A stretch of DNA of 64,000 nucleotides from Gammaproteobacteria bacterium (GTDB taxonomy: Bacteria; Pseudomonadota; Gammaproteobacteria; JACKNK01). The stretch is taken from positions 186,001 through 250,000 of the forward strand of contig JACKNK010000002.1 of the NCBI GenBank assembly GCA_024234955.1, in the 5' to 3' direction. Below are positions 62,572 through 64,000 of this stretch, piece by piece (within the stretch, counting starts at the first letter, position 1; each line of letters begins with the position of its first letter). The translations under genes were made by a program, and so were the position numbers. Under the pieces are notes generated by a model. The model made no database searches. It was not told the DNA's origin and saw only the letters and a program-made list of their open reading frames with translations.

Positions 62572-63084
62572 TCAGTGGGACTGCCGGCGCCACTCCCAGG
62601 GCGACATGATCTGTTCCTCCGGGAGTGACCACAGTCCGCGATGCGCATTGCGCGCGCTCGTTTCGAGATCGAGCAGTCCGTGGTCGAGCATGTACTTCCG
62701 ATAAACCCAGGCATTTCCGCTGCGAACCATCTCCGCGTTCGCATCTAGGCCGTCGTCACGAATCAGCTTGGCGACCGTGCGGCCATAACGGTCCGTGGTG
62801 ACCACGTCCACCTTCACGATTTGGCGATACACCAGGTCAGAAAGTGCTTGTTTTGATTGCCGGCCCCAAGGTTGCGCTTTCTCTGGTGCATCAATCTCGG
62901 ACAGTCGGATCTTCACCTCGGTGTGAGAGTTACGGAGAACGTGCACCGTGTCACCGTCCGTGATGCCGATCACTGTCGCTTCATACGATTCCGCTACTGT
63001 ATTGAAGCTAACGAGGAGCGCCAGGACACCAATCACTAGGCGTGAGACTGTGATCGTTTGAATACTTGGCGCGAGTGTGTCCAT
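62572..63084 (-). CDS. Exported staphylococcal-nuclease-like (thermonuclease family) protein
   Basis: A 170-residue protein with a hydrophobic N-terminal signal (about 14-32, LVIGVLALLVSFNTVAES) and one SNase (OB-fold) domain. Catalytic pattern: GDTVHV (Asp45), VKIRLSEIDAPEKAQP (R60, D65, E68) and DRYGRTVAKL (R102), matching the Ca2+ and catalytic Arg/Glu residues of the family. It should cut DNA or RNA outside the cytosol. C-terminal WSLPEEQIMSPWEWRR is usual for bacterial members (shared SPWEWR ending). Such genes are frequent on plasmids and islands. It is oriented like the methyltransferase unit but 524 bases from it. Confidence 0.88.
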   Translation of the reverse strand: MDTLAPSIQTITVSRLVIGVLALLVSFNTVAESYEATVIGITDGDTVHVLRNSHTEVKIRLSEIDAPEKAQPWGRQSKQALSDLVYRQIVKVDVVTTDRYGRTVAKLIRDDGLDANAEMVRSGNAWVYRKYMLDHGLLDLETSARNAHRGLWSLPEEQIMSPWEWRRQSH

Positions 63085-63160
63085 GTACCGGTACTAGCCC
63101 GAAGTAGAGCCTGTATTCGCGTGACCGCGCAGAACCGTGGGTAGTCCAGATTCCCGTCGC

Positions 63161-63499
63161 TCAAAAGAATGGCAAGTTCCCTTTTAGCAAAAACCAGGAT
63201 ATTCCCATGGAGACAACCATTAGCGTCAATGCTAACGAACCCGAAACCCAGATAGGTAAGCCGTGCAATACACGCAACAGTCCACGTGTAAACGACCAGT
63301 CCGATGGTTCAATGACCCCCGTTTTCTTTCCCCACACAAATAGCCCGACAAGCAGCAATCCGAGCACTATAGCGGGCCACTGCAAAACTGTCTGCGCGAC
63401 AGTCGCGAAAACCGGGTGAACCTCTAGCAACTGGTCTTTCGGAAGCGAAAGTTTGTAAATGGCGATGAACGAGGCCATTAAGCCGATCAGCGCAAACAC
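63161..63499 (-). CDS. Small membrane protein with three predicted helices
   Basis: A 112-residue protein with hydrophobic segments at about 1-17, 40-56 and 82-105, with a polar loop WGKKTGVIEPSDWSF between the last two. I recognise no family. A later ATG (M8) would shorten the first helix. It lies between the nuclease gene (76 bases downstream) and the IS3-type transposase, all on the minus strand. It may be cargo of the Tn7-like element. Confidence 0.6.
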   Translation of the reverse strand: MFALIGLMASFIAIYKLSLPKDQLLEVHPVFATVAQTVLQWPAIVLGLLLVGLFVWGKKTGVIEPSDWSFTRGLLRVLHGLPIWVSGSLALTLMVVSMGISWFLLKGNLPFF

Positions 63500-63533
63500 C
63501 CACGTACGAAACCATTCTGTAAAGCCCCCGCTT

Positions 63534-64000
63534 TTAGTGCCAGCCTAAATTAGAGGTTTCCGGGTGGTGGTGGACCCGGTAATCGACCGGGGTCATGTGA
63601 TCGAGCGACTGATGGGGCCGCTCCTGGTTGTACTCGGTAAGCCAGGTTTCGGTGTGTTCGCGGACCTCCGAGAGACGTTCGAACAGGTACATGTCGAGCA
63701 CCTCGGTTCGATAGGTGCGATTGAAGCGTTCGATCAGGGCGTTCTGGGTCGGTTTGCCCGGTTGGATGAACTCGAGGTGGACACCGTGTTGCTCGGCCCA
63801 GTCGGCCAGGCAGATCGAGATAAATTCCGGCCCGTTGTCCAGGCGCAGTTGCCCTGGATAGCCCCGGGTTTCGGCGATGCGGTCGAGCACACGCACCACT
63901 CGCCGCGCTGGCAGGTTCAGGTCGATTTCGATGGCCAGTGCCTCACGGTTGAAGTCATCGACGACGTTGAAGGTGCGGAAGCGACGACCACCCATTAATG
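63534..64000 (-). CDS. IS3-family transposase OrfB, C-terminal part (5' end outside window)
   Basis: The 155 codons present cover the second half of an IS3-family (IS407/IS3-group-like) integrase core. FNVVDDFNREALAIEIDLNL contains an Asp of the DDE set, LRLDNGPEFIS the second Asp, and IQPGKPTQNALIERFNRTYR the glutamate. The end YNQERPHQSLDHMTPVDYR is typical. The frame is open to the window edge with no start, so the IS is cut by the window, not necessarily broken. The insertion's right boundary should be near 63500-63530. It lies within the transposon region or at a later insertion in it. Confidence 0.9.
   Translation of the reverse strand, partial: LMGGRRFRTFNVVDDFNREALAIEIDLNLPARRVVRVLDRIAETRGYPGQLRLDNGPEFISICLADWAEQHGVHLEFIQPGKPTQNALIERFNRTYRTEVLDMYLFERLSEVREHTETWLTEYNQERPHQSLDHMTPVDYRVHHHPETSNLGWH

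Larger units (their letters stand above)
54612..64000. mobile_element. Tn7-like transposon inserted in comM (far end outside window)
   Basis: An element carrying tnsA-, tnsB-, tnsC- and tniQ-type genes in order directly inside comM, followed by cargo of different base composition. The junction is set where comM similarity stops (54611/54612); the presumed end begins TGAAACGCACAG. comM is a known attachment site for the Tn6022/AbaR-type family, which has a tniC-tniA-tniB core of the same kind. The distal end and the comM 5' part are not in the window, so size and target duplication cannot be given. At least 9.4 kb belongs to it unless the IS3-type element at the edge marks a later rearrangement. 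Confidence 0.88.

Overview
The window looks like a chromosomal segment of a GC-rich (about 60% by eye) sulfur-oxidising gammaproteobacterium. The evidence is a Gly/Asn/Tyr-rich secreted protein of the sulfur globule type, a periplasmic tandem rhodanese beside an exported metallo-beta-lactamase-fold hydrolase, a SoxW-like thioredoxin, and gammaproteobacterial sets such as hemC-hemD-hemX-hemY, TamA/TamB, MltB/MltF and murJ-ribF. I cannot name the genus. I assigned no tRNA, rRNA or CRISPR array.

Layout of the core part (1-53.9 kb). It opens with a cell-elongation operon (rodA 3' part, mltB-type transglycosylase, rlpA), then mltF, mgtE and a CNNM/CorC-type transporter on the minus strand. A long segment of envelope and ion-homeostasis genes follows: an ECF sigma factor with a small membrane protein and an MscS-like channel; rimK; a second MscS channel with a CorA-type transporter and tamA-tamB; a third MscS-like channel with a membrane-less MgtE paralogue, a second MgtE and a TerC protein. 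Next come a GNAT-deacetylase fusion, marC, a phosphoesterase divergent from a hybrid histidine kinase, an OmpA/BON protein with a coiled-coil HhH protein and an ElyC-like protein. Then come housekeeping genes: an M14-type peptidase, ppa, msrA, ribF, murJ, the sulfur-globule-like gene, a ferredoxin-reductase, the heme-precursor operon, argH, an RND efflux pair, the rhodanese and metallohydrolase genes, and a MazG-like pyrophosphohydrolase.

The last 9.4 kb is a Tn7-like transposon inserted into comM (yifB). The 3' part of comM is left at 53940-54611. The genes tnsA, tnsB/tniA, tnsC/tniB and tniQ follow in order on the plus strand. AT-richer cargo comes next: a GHKL (MORC/MutL-like) ATPase downstream of a C5 cytosine DNA methyltransferase, a secreted staphylococcal-nuclease-like enzyme, a small membrane protein and a partial IS3-family transposase. 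The other transposon end and the 5' part of comM lie outside the window.

Two kinds of small repeats are scattered in the core part. One is a family of three 160-161 bp fold-back MITE-like elements with 12-bp terminal inverted repeats and 4-bp target duplications (8209, 25240, 44884). One copy sits between the deacetylase gene and marC and probably supplies the marC ribosome binding site. The other kind comprises three REP/BIME-like palindromes (43151, 46561, 50317) between genes.
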